Part shown: positions 46,877 to 57,121 of the stretch, piece by piece | Layout of the letters: each line of letters opens with the position of its first letter | Numbering within the stretch: the first letter of the stretch is position 1 | Assembly: GCA_948567375.1 (NCBI GenBank) | Contig: OX419758.1 | Span: forward strand, 65,315,965-65,379,964 | Origin: Lunularia cruciata | Lineage: Eukaryota > Streptophyta > Marchantiopsida > Lunulariales > Lunulariaceae | Length of the DNA: 64,000 bases | Direction of reading: 5' to 3' | Position numbers and translations under genes: made by a program | Notes under the pieces: generated by a model | Databases searched by the model: none | The model's input: the letters and a program-made list of their open reading frames with translations, nothing else | What the model was told of the DNA's origin: nothing

Positions 46877-47283
46877 TGTAAAAGAACGAGGAGTGAAATA
46901 AGAGAATAGAAAGTGAAATATTACATTGTGACTCTTGAATGAGAGAAAACTTTGAATGCCTAACATGAGCTTAGGCTTTGGTATTTATGGAGAAAATGCA
47001 AGGCTCTTGAGAAGCTTCTCAACAAGCTTCCTTAAAGCCACTTGCTTGGAGCTCTCTTCTAGAAGTCATCTACTTGGTGTACAAGCTAAGCTAGCCAAAA
47101 TATTTCCCAAGAAGCTTCCTTCTAGAAGCCACCTACTTGGTGTGCAAGCAAAGAAACTTCCTCTTTGGTATATGCATTACCCAACACTTAGAAGGTGCCA
47201 AGTAGCTTTTTAGATATTTCTAGAACATTCTTAGCTACTTTATTAATTTTGACTAACTCATCAATAAGCTCCATATTGTTATA
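46877..47283 (-). repeat. Gypsy LTR in reverse orientation
   Basis: About 407 bp; plus strand TGTAAAAGAACGAGG...CTCCATATTGTTATA. Same LTR family, opposite orientation to its neighbours. No clear 5-bp TSD: ACCTA on the left, GATGC on the right. It may be a solo LTR with decayed or rearranged ends. Confidence 0.8.
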
Positions 47284-47305
47284 GATGCCCTATCTAGATG
47301 ACTTG

Positions 47306-47719
47306 TGTAACAATATGGAGTTTAGCGATAGAATTAGTCAAGCTTACAAAGTAGCACATAAGACAAATTAGCCTAGAATATTCCAAAAGTATCTAGGAAG
47401 CTTCTTGGGAAGCTTCATGACTAGTTTAGCTTGCACCTCAAGTAAGTAGATTTTAGAAGGAATCTTCTAGAAGCTTCCAATTAACTTAGCTTGCATGCCA
47501 AGCATGCGGCTTCTAGAAGGAAGCTTCTTGAGAAGCTTCTTAGTTAACTTGGCTTGCACTCTAAGAAAGCGGCTTGAGGAAGCTTCTCAAGGGCCTTGTA
47601 TGCTACCTATAAATACCAAAGCCAAAGCTCATGCTAGGCATTTGGAGTTTTCCCTCATTCAAGTGTCCCAATGTGAGTTTCCATTCTCCTATTTCTCTCC
47701 TTGGATTTGGTCTTTTATA
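47306..47719 (+). repeat. Chromovirus 5' LTR
   Basis: 414 bp, TGTAACAATATGGAG...TCTTTTATA. The usual terminal CA has become TA. It contains HSE-like dyads and a TATA box at 47608-47615. Confidence 0.92.
47608..47615 (+). promoter_or_regulatory. LTR TATA box
   Basis: TATAAATA in the 5' LTR downstream of the GAA/TTC array, conserved at 52808-52815 in the 3' LTR and in reverse in the LTR at 62173. This is the expected place for the U3 promoter. Confidence 0.7.
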
Positions 47720-47720
47720 T

Positions 47721-47732
47721 TGGTATTAGAGT
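47721..47732 (+). other. Chromovirus primer-binding site
   Basis: TGGTATTAGAGT just after the 5' LTR; two mismatches to the initiator tRNA-Met complement, consistent with decay of the PBS seen at 46170. Confidence 0.8.
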
Positions 47733-48075
47733 AAGAATGGGATGGATGGAATTTATGGACCACCAAATCCACTTCCACCGAACCATTGGGATTCCACTAC
47801 CCAAGCATAGTTTCACACCGTTCATCACCTTGCACTTTGGACAAGATTTTTTGCATATGATCACCATATCTGAGGAACCCTTGGTGCTTCCGGTTGTAAC
47901 TTATGGAGAACGGTGGACGTGCTATTTCTATGTGTTAATAAATTAGATAGATTGGGAGTGGTGTGATAAAGGAGCAACCATGGTAGCAATACCTGATGTT
48001 ATCCTTGCTATGCAACAGCAAATTGAGCACCTTACTCAATTGTTGGATGAATGAGATCTTCAATGACAAGAGCAA

Positions 48076-48800
48076 GTGGAGAGAGTACCAATTCAAGAAG
48101 GAGAAGATTGGATTAGATTCCCTAAACCAAAGGTATTTGAAGGCAAGAATCTCCCGAGTGTAGTGGAGAATTTTGTGTTTGATTGTGAACATTATCTTGA
48201 AGCTACCAATCTACAAGACGAGCGAAAACAGATTCTCTTGGCTTCTAGCCAATTGGATGGAGTAGCAAAGCTATGGTGGAGATTCCGAGTGGAGCAAGCT
48301 GAACGACAAATAGTTGCACCAATCTTGACATGGGCAGAATTCAAGAGCACAATAATTAGTCGATACCAAGCTATAAATGCCACATGCACTCCACGGGATA
48401 AGTTGGCAGAGTTGAAACAGATTAGCTCTATAAGAAGTTACATCACACAGTTCCAAAACACCATCATGCAAATTCCAGATATTTTGGAAGGTGAAGCTTT
48501 GGATCAATTTGTGAGGGGCTTGAAGGTGAGAACCAAATTAGAAGTAACCATGCGAGAGCCACAACACTTGGAAGAAGCCATGCGGTTGGCAGAATGTTTT
48601 GATTCCTTGGTAGCAACAACTTGGTCTTGACCTTGACCTCCACAAAGCCTACCGATACACTACACACAAGTGGAGGAGCCAACACCAATAAAGATTGATG
48701 CAATTCAACAAAGACCACTTGGCACGGCAGATAGGGAGAAACTGTGACAAAATTGTGGTTTTTTTTATTGTTGCTAATTGGGGGATTGCATTGCTGAATG
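48076..48800 (+). pseudogene. Chromovirus gag
   Basis: Open frame 48076-48630 (184 aa) carries a Retrotrans_gag capsid region: VENFVFDCEHYLEATNLQ, ILLASSQLDGVAKLWWR, TWAEFKSTIISRYQ, YITQFQNTIMQIPDI, LDQFVRGLKVRTKLEV. The CCHC knuckle downstream (about 48745-48800) is readable only in another frame and has lost its His (GDC where GHC-type is expected), with a stop inside it. The start lacks the first residues because stops precede 48076. Confidence 0.88.
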
Positions 48801-48911
48801 TCCACTCAAGAATGGACAACCTTGACAAGTTGCCCAAGTGGAGGTTGTGGAGCGGAATGATTAGGGAAATGAGGAATCCCAATAGGAGATTTTTAGCCGC
48901 CTACTAGGAGC

Positions 48912-49271
48912 TTGATTAGTTCCAATGGGATTGAAGGCTCAACTTATGCAAGTTTGCTTCACTTGCAAGGTATGATATCTAATCGGGGTTGTAGGATTTT
49001 GGTTGATTCTAGAAGTTCAGAGAATTGCATGTTTATGCAAGTAGCAAAGGAATTGAGTATTCCCATCAAGCCAGTGATTGGAAGTAGTTTGATGATGGTA
49101 GATGGTAGAAAAGGTTCTGCATTTTGCACCTCACATCTTGTTACCTTCAAGATTGGGAAGGAGTATTTAGAGTGTATGAGGTTTGTGGTGGCACCTCTAC
49201 ACTATGATATCATTCTGGTTCTACCTTGGCTTGAACATCATAAGGTTCAATTTAATTGGACCCGACGCTAA
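48912..49271 (+). pseudogene. Chromovirus aspartic protease, dead
   Basis: The frame contains GCRILVDSRSSENCMFMQVA, where retropepsins have D-S-G; the Gly is Arg here. LVTFKIGKEYL and YDIILVLPWLEHHKV (the L-G-x-x-W/L-P-W-L region) follow. It ends in an early stop before the linker to RT. Confidence 0.85.
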
Positions 49272-49394
49272 ATTCAAGTACAACACCAAGGTAGGAATTT
49301 CCGATTAGGTTGTCTGGCACCTCTGAGTAAGACACCTAAGAATAGTCAGTCCCAAGATGGGAAGTTTGTCGAGAAGGTAGCCATAGAGCAAACC

Positions 49395-50422
49395 TTGAAG
49401 GAAGTGGAGTCCCAAGATGGGAAGTTTGCCAAGAAGGCAACCATGGAGCAAGCTTGGAAGAGAGATGAGTCTGTAGAAGGGAAGTTTGTTAGTAAAGCAG
49501 CCATAGAGCAAGCTTTGGAGGAAGATAAGTTTATATTTGCAGTGTGGATGAAGCCAATTGCACAAGACCAATCTGTGGAGGACCGAGAGTCTCATCAAGC
49601 AATGGTTGATTGGATAGTTAAGGAGTTTGCAGATGTGTTTCCGGATGACCTGCCAAAGGGATTACCCTTTGATCAAGGTATGCCCTTCAAGATCAAGTTA
49701 TTGCGAGGGAGTACTCCAGTGAGTAGGCTGATCTATTGGCTCTCACCAAAGGAGTTGGAGGAGTACGAACAACACTTATAGAGTTGTTGGAGAAGGACTT
49801 CATACAACATAATACCTCTCCTTGGGGAACACTGGTACTATTTGTTCCAAAGAAGGATGGAGTACTTTGTTTATGTATTGATTATCGTGGGCTCAATAAG
49901 CAAACCGTGAAGAATGCATATCCCTTGCCTCGGATTGATGCCTTGCTTGATCAACTAAGTAGAGCACGTTACTTTTCCAAGTTGGATCTTTGTAGCGGCT
50001 ATTGGCAAATTCCTATTGAGAAAGAGGATGTGCAAAAGACTACCTTTCGTACAAGGTATGGGTATTTTGAGTGGAGAGTTCTACCTCTCGGACTCTCTAA
50101 TGCTCTTGCAGTCTTCATGGATCAGATGCATCGGGTGTTGGATGGACTATTGGATCGGTCCATGGTGGTGTTCTTGGATGATATCTTAATTTATAGTAAG
50201 ACAGAGGTAGAACACATGAGCCATGTGTGAGAAGTCCTAAGATGACTAAGATAATGGAAATTTTACTACAAGAAGTCAAAGTGTACCTTTTGGCAGAAGG
50301 AGGTTACCTTCTTGGGTCATAAGATCTCCTCAAAGGGGATCAAGATGGAAGATGAGAAGATCAAGGCCATTACTGATTGGCCTACCTCGAAGGATGCTAT
50401 AGAAGTATGAGCATTCAATGGA
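49395..50422 (+). pseudogene. Chromovirus linker and reverse transcriptase
   Basis: 49395-49781 covers a linker with repeated EQA-type segments and the RT start (EFADVFPDDLPKGLPFDQGM). A one-base frameshift near 49779 moves to the frame 49736-50230: [81 protein letters not shown]. The catalytic FLDD is intact. Stops at about 50228-50250 and 50408 interrupt the thumb region. Confidence 0.92.
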
Positions 50423-50960
50423 TTGGCTAGTTTTTACCAACAATTCATCCATTATTATGCTCTGGTGGCTGCACCATTGACCAACCTCTTGGGAAAGAAC
50501 TCAAGCTTCCAATGGACCACCCAGCATGAAGAAGCATTCCAGAAGTTAAAGCATATGGTACCTTCAAGACCCATTCTTCAACCATATGATCCTCAACTAC
50601 CCTGTGTGGTTGATTTTGATGCTTCTAACTTTGTAATTGGAGCCGTGCTGCAACAAGAATTCCCGGATGGACTCCATCCCATTACCTTTGTGTCTTGCCG
50701 ACTCAATATGGCTGAACAATACTACCCTGCTCAAGATCAAGAACAACTTGCAATGGTATATGCCACCAAGGTATGGAGGCATTACCTCTTGGGGAAATAA
50801 GTGATCATGCAAAATGATCACAAACCATTGTTGCAGACCTTACACTTGGAACACATGAAGAGTCGACATCATCAATGGGAGGAACAACTCCAACTATATG
50901 ACATCAAACTTGAATACAAACCAGGTCGGTTCCATGTCATCCTTGATGCTTTATCACGAT
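50423..50960 (+). pseudogene. Chromovirus RNase H
   Basis: 50423-50800 reads SFQWTTQHEEAFQKL, PCVVDFDASNFVIGAVLQQE, HPITFVSCRLNMAEQYYP, LAMVYATKVWRHYLLGK. After a stop at 50798 the frame goes on with NDHKPLLQTL (the D-H-K/R-x-L motif) and QLYDIKLEYKPGRF, ending in DALSR. All main RNase H blocks are present but interrupted. Confidence 0.9.
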
Positions 50961-51099
50961 GACCTGATTTGAAGTCTCTTCCTCTCATCATAGTGGCAAT
51001 TTCAACAGTGCCAGTTGACTCCATGGTCCAAAACGAGTTTCAGTCAGCTCTACACCAAGATCCTTTCTTCCAAATGGTACATGGTCGCCTTACGGCATG

Positions 51100-52200
51100 C
51101 AATAAGGAGTACAACACCTTCTCCATCAAGGAGAGCCTTTTATTCTAGGAGGACCGGATCTATGTTCCAGCTAAAGGTGATCTTTGACTTGTGCGCCTTC
51201 AAGAAGCCCATGATTTACCCATCGCTGGTCACATGGGTGTGGACAAGACCTTGAGTACCCTCCAACGTCAATGGTGGTGGCCCAACATGACATGAGATGT
51301 TCAAGAATTTGTTTGATCGTGTGAGAGCTGCCAACATAACAAGGCCAACAACCAGAAGCCGAGTAGACTCCTTCAACCACTCGCCATTCCATCTGCTTGT
51401 TGGGAGCATGTGAGCTTGGATCTCATCACATCCTTGCCAAAGACAAAACAAGGACACATTGCAATCATGGTGTTTGTGGATAAGCTTAGTAAGCAAATGC
51501 ACCAACTTGTGATACCGTGGATGCTCCAACCTTAGCGTGAATCTACTTTGACAATGTCTTCAAGCATCATGGGATGCCATGTGTAATCATCTACGACCGT
51601 GATCCTTGATTTACCGAGAAGTTTTGCCAAGCACTCTTCTAGATACTCGGCACCAAGCTTGCTTTGTCCATGGCCTATCATCCTCAAACTGATGGACAAA
51701 CCAAATGTGCAAATCGTACATTGGAGGATATGTTGCGTGCCCTTGTCAATGTCCACCATACCAATTTGGACGAATGTCTTGCAATTTCCAAATTTGCCTA
51801 CAATAATTCCAAATAGGCAAGTACCGGATTTTCTCCTTTCTTTCTCAATTTTGGCCAAGATCCGCTTGTTCCAGACTCTCTTCTTGCTCCCCCTCCATCT
51901 CAGGTTCCTCATACTTCCACATTCTTGACCACCATATCCCAATCTCTCCAACAAGCCAAGTCTCACCTCCTTGTTGCTCAGAATTTCCAAAAACAATATG
52001 CGGACCACCATCGTCGTGATCTCACCTTTGAAGTTGGTGATAAAGTCATGCTAACTTCCCCCTCCCACTTGGTACCCAAGTTCGTAAACTTGCTCCTAAT
52101 TGGATAAGACCCTTTGATATCACCCAAATTGTCTCTCCTGTTGCTTATCAACTTGCCTTGCCTTGTCACATGCATATCCATCTTGTCTTTCATGTTTCCA
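51100..52200 (+). pseudogene. Chromovirus integrase
   Basis: The zinc-binding H-H-C-C domain is visible (EAHDLPIAGHMGVDKTL ... CESCQHNKANN) with stops in between. The core follows in changing frames: WEHVSLDLITSLPKTKQGH with the first Asp, the second Asp block near 51595, and a DGQTKCANR block near 51690 where the third catalytic Glu (DGQTE) is Lys. The C-terminal part (QSLQQAKSHLLVAQNFQKQY, DLTFEVGDKVML) is well kept. Confidence 0.88.
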
Positions 52201-52261
52201 AGTTGAAACCCTCTGTTCCTAGCCCCTCTTTGTTTTCCTCTTGAGTCCAACTTCCCCCTCT

Positions 52262-52489
52262 CCCTATCCCTATCAATGATCATGAGGAGTATGAAGTTCA
52301 TTGGATCCTTGCGCATTGCTATATTCAACAAGGCCGTCGCCAACATACGGAGTACAAGGTCCTTTGGAAAGGGTATCCCCTTCATGATGCTACATGGGAA
52401 CCTCTTTCTCACCTCCAAAATGCACAAATGACCATCCAAGACTTTAAAGCTTCACTGACGACGAGGACGTCACCAACTAGCGGCGGGGG
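52262..52489 (+). pseudogene. Chromodomain of the chromovirus
   Basis: In-frame stretch EEYEVHWILAHCYIQQGRRQ, then TEYKVLWKGYPLHDATWEP, then LSHLQNAQMTIQDFKAS: the chromodomain signature (Y-x-V-E-x-I, V-x-W-K-G-Y, T-W-E-P). This places the element among chromoviruses, whose integrase-linked chromodomain is thought to guide insertion into marked chromatin. The domain itself has no stop here, but it is out of frame with upstream integrase pieces. Confidence 0.9.
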
Positions 52490-52493
52490 AATA
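52482..52493 (+). other. Chromovirus polypurine tract
   Basis: GGCGGGGGAATA directly before the 3' LTR. The matching minus-strand tract at the right-hand element (62586-62600) is an even longer G run. Confidence 0.75.
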
Positions 52494-52919
52494 TGTAACA
52501 ATATGGAGTTTAGCGACAAAGTTAGTCAAGCTTACAAAGTAGCACATAAGACAAATTAGCCTAGAATATTCCAAAAGTATCTAGGAAGCTTCTTGGGAAG
52601 CTTCCCAACTAGCTTAGCTTGGACCTCAAGTAAGTAGCTTCTAGAAAGAAGCTTCTAGAAGCTTCCAATTAGCTTAGCTTGCATGCCAAGTAGGCAGCTT
52701 CTAGAAGGAAGCTTCTTGAGAAGCTTCCTAGTTAACTTGGCTTGCACTCTAAGAAAGCGGCTTGAGGAAGCTTCTTGAGAAGCTTCTCAAGGGCCTTGTA
52801 TGCTACCTATAAATACCAAAGCCAAAGCTCATGCTAGGCATTTGGAGTTTTCCCTCATTCGAGTGTCCCAATATGAGTTTCCATTCTCCTATTTCTCTCC
52901 TCGGATTTGGTCTTTTACA
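52494..52919 (+). repeat. Chromovirus 3' LTR
   Basis: 426 bp, TGTAACAATATGGAG...TCTTTTACA. It has 12 bp more than the 5' LTR because one TTGAGAAGCTTC step is repeated. Confidence 0.93.
52648..52665. promoter_or_regulatory. Perfect 4-unit heat-shock-element-like motif in 3' LTR
   Basis: GAAGCTTCTAGAAGCTTC: four GAA/TTC units in exact 5-bp phase, with further dyads (TTCTAGAA at 52639-52646; GAAGCTTC steps downstream), all within 200 bp upstream of the TATA box at 52808. The 5' LTR has diverged copies. Confidence 0.5.
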
Positions 52920-53234
52920 GACTACATCCAAGGTCTTGTCCACTTCGACATGACCTACAATGGCCAAATCATGACATTCTGCTAGAACAGTGGTGCGTAA
53001 TTTTGGGACATTTGGGATCCATAATTTGCTATCACAAAATTTGAGTCTTTGGGTGCTAGTGATGCCTTTGGATGATTGCACTTTGCTAATTTTTAGATCA
53101 GTTTTTGTAGTAGCCAAAATCTCTGGCCAAAATTCAGGGTTAATCTTAACTTCTACCACCAAGTTGTTTGCCATTGGCATGCCGGTGAATGAATTTGCAA
53201 GTTGCTTCTTACCTTCCACGTAGGTGATTGTCAT
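52920..53234 (-). pseudogene. Gypsy RNase H end and integrase zinc-binding region
   Basis: The minus strand reads VEGKKQLANSFTGMPMANN (RNase H end, where A-D-A-L-S-R is usual), then a tether, then LWIPNVPKLRTTVLAECHDL and GHVEVDKTLDVV. The latter is the H-x3-H part of the integrase zinc finger (ECHDLAIVGH). Reading passes straight into the inserted LTR at 52919. Confidence 0.85.
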
Positions 53235-53249
53235 GTTGCAGCATTTTCA

Positions 53250-53657
53250 CTACTCTGGCCACCTAATCTGGTGATGAGATAGATCCTTTTGCATCTCAAG
53301 GTAGACTAGAGGTTTGTGGTCTATCTCTACTACAAATGCCTTCTCGCCTAGATAGTGCTTCCAATTCTTGGTTGCAAGAACAATGGCAAGCTCTTCTTGT
53401 TTTGTGGTGTGGCAGTTGCACTCTATCAATAACAAATTTTGAGAGAAATATGCAATTGGATGCCATCCATCACGCCACTCTTGTTGTAGGATTGCTCCTA
53501 TTGCTATGCCTAATGCATCTATAGCCAACTTGATTGGACATTTTAGGTCATACCACTTCAAGATTGGTAGATGTAGCAAGGCGACTTTCAATTCTTGAAA
53601 GGCCAACTCTTGTGCGGTTCCCCATGTCCACTTCTTCCTCTTGCTAAGTAGTGCCAT
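53250..53657 (-). pseudogene. Gypsy RNase H (open 135-aa frame)
   Basis: Single open frame: WTWGTAQELAFQELKVALLH, KCPIKLAIDALGIAIGAILQ, GWHPIAYFSQNLLLIECNC, TTKQEELAIVLATKNWKHYL, VVEIDHKPLVYLEMQKDLSH. The catalytic block IDALG is altered from xDASx (Ser to Leu), but the Asp and the DHK motif remain. Confidence 0.9.
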
Positions 53658-53659
53658 TA

Positions 53660-54593
53660 AAGGCTATGCAACCTTAGAGAAGTCTTTGATAAATCTATGA
53701 TAGAATCCTATCAATCCCAAAAAGCTCTTGAGTTGAGTCTAATCTTTTGGGGCACTCTATTGTGAATGACCTCTATTTTATCCGTCAATACTTGAATGCC
53801 CTTTGCACTTACTCTATATCCCAAGTAGTCTACTTCAGACTTGCCAAACTCACACTTTGAGATTTTGGCATACAATTGATTCTATCTTAGAATCTGGAGG
53901 ACTTCTCGTAGATGTTGTTTGTGTTCCATCATCGTGCTACTATATACTAAGATCTCATCCATGAAGAAAATAATAGACTTATCCAAGTATGGATGAAATA
54001 TGTCATTCATTAGACTCATGAAAGTGGTAGGTGCATTGGTGAGACCAAAGGCATCACAAGATACTCAAAGTGGCCATACTTGGTTTGAAAGGCAGTTTTG
54101 TACACATCCTCCTCTACAATTTGGATTTGATTGTAATCGCTCCGCAAGTCCAAATTGGTGAAGTATCTTGCTCCATGGAGTTGATCAAATAGGTCATCCA
54201 TGTGAGGTAAGGGGTATTTGTTCTTCATTATTTGCTGATTGAGACTATGATTGTCAATGCACATGTGCATTATACCATCCTTCTTCTTCACAAACAAGAC
54301 AAGAGCACCATATAGTGATATGCTAGGTTGGATGAACCCTTTTTGCAATATCTCCTCAATTTAGTCTTATACTCCTCCAATTCATGAGATGATAGATGAT
54401 ATGTGGCCTTACAAGGAGGTGTCTTCCCCGGGAGTGTTTCAATTTTATGATCTATTCTCCTTTTTGGTGGTAATCTTGAGGGTAGATCATCAAGAAAGAC
54501 ATCTTGAAACTCATCCACCACATCCTTCAATTTCTTAGGAATAAGTCCATCAAGTTGTGCACTATGGACTTCTCTCATTAAACCATGAAACAT
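53660..54593 (-). pseudogene. Gypsy reverse transcriptase, dead
   Basis: 54288-54593 covers the pre-RT and RT start ([32 protein letters not shown]). 54016-54348 reads [66 protein letters not shown]. Near 53955 the active site reads [11 protein letters not shown]: the second catalytic Asp is Glu. Frames change downstream of 54016. Confidence 0.9.
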
Positions 54594-54599
54594 CTATTG

Positions 54600-55330
54600 G
54601 TCTTATAGACAATTGCAGTCCCTATGACATACATAGGTAGTTCTTGTCTGTGTGATTTTTCTTTAACCCCAATGATTGACCATTGGTGGGTTCTCACTAC
54701 TTTCTTCCTCTAATCTACCATAGGGTTGTAATGCTCTATCCATGGTATGCCTAAGATTGCATCACAACGAGCTAATTATATCACTCACCACTCAATTGCT
54801 TCATGATATTCTCCTACAAAGAGTGTTACCAATCTGGTAATGATTCAATCCTCTCTATTTGCCCATTAGGTCACTCTACTTCTTCACTCTCATCTCTCTC
54901 TAGATCCATCCCAATCTTATTGCAACAAAGCAAGACAATAAATTTTTTATTGCTCCCGAATCTATTAATACTCTCACTTGATTGCCTTTTAAGATTCCAT
55001 TCACGACAATCAATTGTGAGGTTGCCTTTCGGGACCTTTGTGCATTTGTCTTCTTCCTTCCCTCACTTCTCTGCTTCCTTATTAAGCTAGTAAGACCACG
55101 GGTACATTTATTGGTGAGCTTTGTTTTCCGAAGTGATTTCTACCTCCTCCTCTTCAATGCGCCTCTCCATGTTCAAAGATCACCTGTATGAAGGCCGAGG
55201 GCCTCTAGGGAAATGAGTGCAACAATTGGTAGATATGTGCCTAATACGGCCATAGTTGTAACAACGGTGTTGTTCTCCTTGAGTTCCTTCTCCTTGTGGG
55301 ACTCTATCTCTTTGTTCTTCTACCTGTCCA
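54600..55330 (-). pseudogene. Gypsy protease and zinc-knuckle region
   Basis: Strongly eroded. Near 55240 the minus strand reads CYNYGRIRHISTNC, a CCHC knuckle whose second Cys has become Tyr. The protease region (54600-55000) shows only scattered similarity and stops. Confidence 0.6.
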
Positions 55331-55449
55331 TGCTCTCCTTGAAGCGGTCATACTCCTCAATCTTGAAATTGAAGGTTGCCCAATTCCATTGGTATTGGTC
55401 CATCCACGTATGGCATTTATGCCCAATAATGTTGAGGTGGAACTACTCC

Positions 55450-55930
55450 TTCACCTCCATCCAATACTTCTACTATTCTCTATGCACAAGCAATGGCTTC
55501 AAATACCATGTAAGGATTTTGCACCATGACTTCTTGGTGAATCCGCTCCTTCAACCCTTGTTTGAAATTGTTGAGAGCTTCTACTGGGCTCATGTTGGTT
55601 ATTATGACTTGTAGATTCTAAACTGCCTCCACATACTCTTGTACGCTATTCTTTTGTCTCAATCCCCATAGTCGGATTCGGGCCATCTGTATGGAATCCA
55701 CTAATTGGAAATTCTTCAACAATCCTTCTTGCATTGCTATCCACGTGACCTCCCTTCTCTCTACAAACATGGATCATTCCCAAGCATCATACCATGTGAG
55801 GGCTTTATCGGTCAAGTACCCACATGCAAAAACGCTTTCAACATGCTCCGTGATCTCTATTGAGAACAATCAGAAATATTGATTCATTCTCGAGATACAA
55901 TTTTCCATTACTCTCGTTGTATGTTGCCCC
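55450..55930 (-). pseudogene. Gypsy gag (capsid) remnant
   Basis: One frame with scattered stops reads CGYLTDKALTWYDAWE, EVTWIAMQEGLLKNFQLVDS, LRQKNSVQEYVEAV, TNMSPVEALNNFKQGLKERI, EVMVQNPYMVFEAIACA, a Retrotrans_gag-type capsid. It is upstream of the knuckle, in the expected order for the element at 52920-56050. Confidence 0.8.
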
Positions 55931-56050
55931 TTGTAAGGCTCAATGTTGCAAGTCTTCTTCATCTGGAGTAGCAATGTGGCTTCATTGTTGATAGGGTTTG
56001 TAGGCACGGGTGCCTCTCCAAGTACTTCAATTGCAGGTATTGGGTTTTGA

Positions 56051-57121
56051 GACGGTGTCGTGGGGAATGTTCGGTCTTAAGAGTGCACCGGGCATATAGT
56101 TGCTTGTGCTCAATTTGTCCTTACTATTTTTCTTTTGGATTTTTCCAATAGATAGACATTCCTTCCTTACTCCTGGATTGTTGGGAATTTGTCTCTATAT
56201 GAACTTGTTGTTTCAGTTTTCCTTGAAGTTGGCTCTCCTTGAAGGTTTTGTTTTATCCTTGACTTTTATTTTATCCCTGACTTTTGCAAATCTGGTCTTG
56301 TCATGCAAGTCTGGTGTTATGGTTTCTACTTGTGACAACCCAGCAAATATCACTTTTGTGGTAATTGGGTAAGTAAAGTTTGTTCCTGTAGAGATACGAG
56401 TCAGAATTGGTCAAATACAAAGTCAAACAATAACAATGTAGTTCTTCTTGGTTGCATCTTTAATCTCTTAGGTAGAAACCACATCCAGAAGAGAGTAACA
56501 AGCGCTGATTTGCAATCTTGTCACGAATTCACACTCCTTAATCACAACTCCATCAATTCTTTCCAAACAATCTTGATTGTGATGATTCAGGCTCTCCCAA
56601 AAACGGCACTTCATGCAAAACGACTTTGCCTCAGAATTGTGTTCCACCCCTCTACTGAAGGCACAACTTCCTCAATCAAAATTGCTTCACATCAACTTTG
56701 CACTACATTCACAAATGTAGAATACTACCAACACTACAATTCCTCTCAGATCTATCAAGGCATTGCTCCGATTGCACTTTACTCAGGATCAAACACATAG
56801 AATGAAGATCAAGGTTGTGGAATCCAACATCCAACAAGCACACTGACTTGCACTTCGAATTTCTCCACACACTCACAAACACAAGTACAACATTGATACT
56901 CGAAATCAAGCTCAAGCAACGAGCACTATTTCACAACACTTTGCTTTATCTATTCTTAGAAATAATGAGCACTGAATAACAATTCTCTGCGAATGCCACT
57001 CTTAAATAATGAACAAATCGACAATTCTAACAACTATACCGTTCTACAACAACTCTTCTAACCTGTAGATCCGAAATGACAATGCACATCTTCATATCTG
57101 CCTCTTCAAATCTCAAAACTG
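56051..57121. other. Region between gypsy gag and coiled-coil ORF
   Basis: No gene recognised. It could hold the leader or eroded 5' LTR of the gypsy element or the 3' flank of the coiled-coil ORF. A TGTGACAACCCAGC stretch at 56333 was considered as an LTR edge, but no partner was found. Confidence 0.4.

Larger units (their letters stand above)
47306..52919 (+). mobile_element. Complete chromovirus (Ty3/gypsy), non-autonomous
   Basis: 5.6-kb element with both LTRs, PBS, gag, protease, RT, RNase H, integrase, chromodomain and polypurine tract, in the order that defines gypsy (integrase last). By eye the two LTRs differ at about 21 positions plus one 12-bp length difference, roughly 5%, so the insertion is not recent. 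Stops and frameshifts are spread through gag-pol. It lies in or beside the integrase of the minus-strand gypsy remnant at 52920-56050. The flanks (ACTTG left, GACTA right) are not an exact TSD, although GACT occurs on both sides. Confidence 0.93.
52920..56050 (-). mobile_element. Older minus-strand gypsy element, truncated
   Basis: A different gypsy family from the chromovirus at 47306. On the minus strand it runs gag (55450-55930), knuckle and protease (54600-55330), RT, RNase H and the integrase zinc-binding region, which is cut at 52920 by the plus-strand element. No LTR of its own is recognised, and its integrase core is not found on the far side (left of 47306). Deletion must therefore have accompanied or followed the nested insertion. 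Confidence 0.85.
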
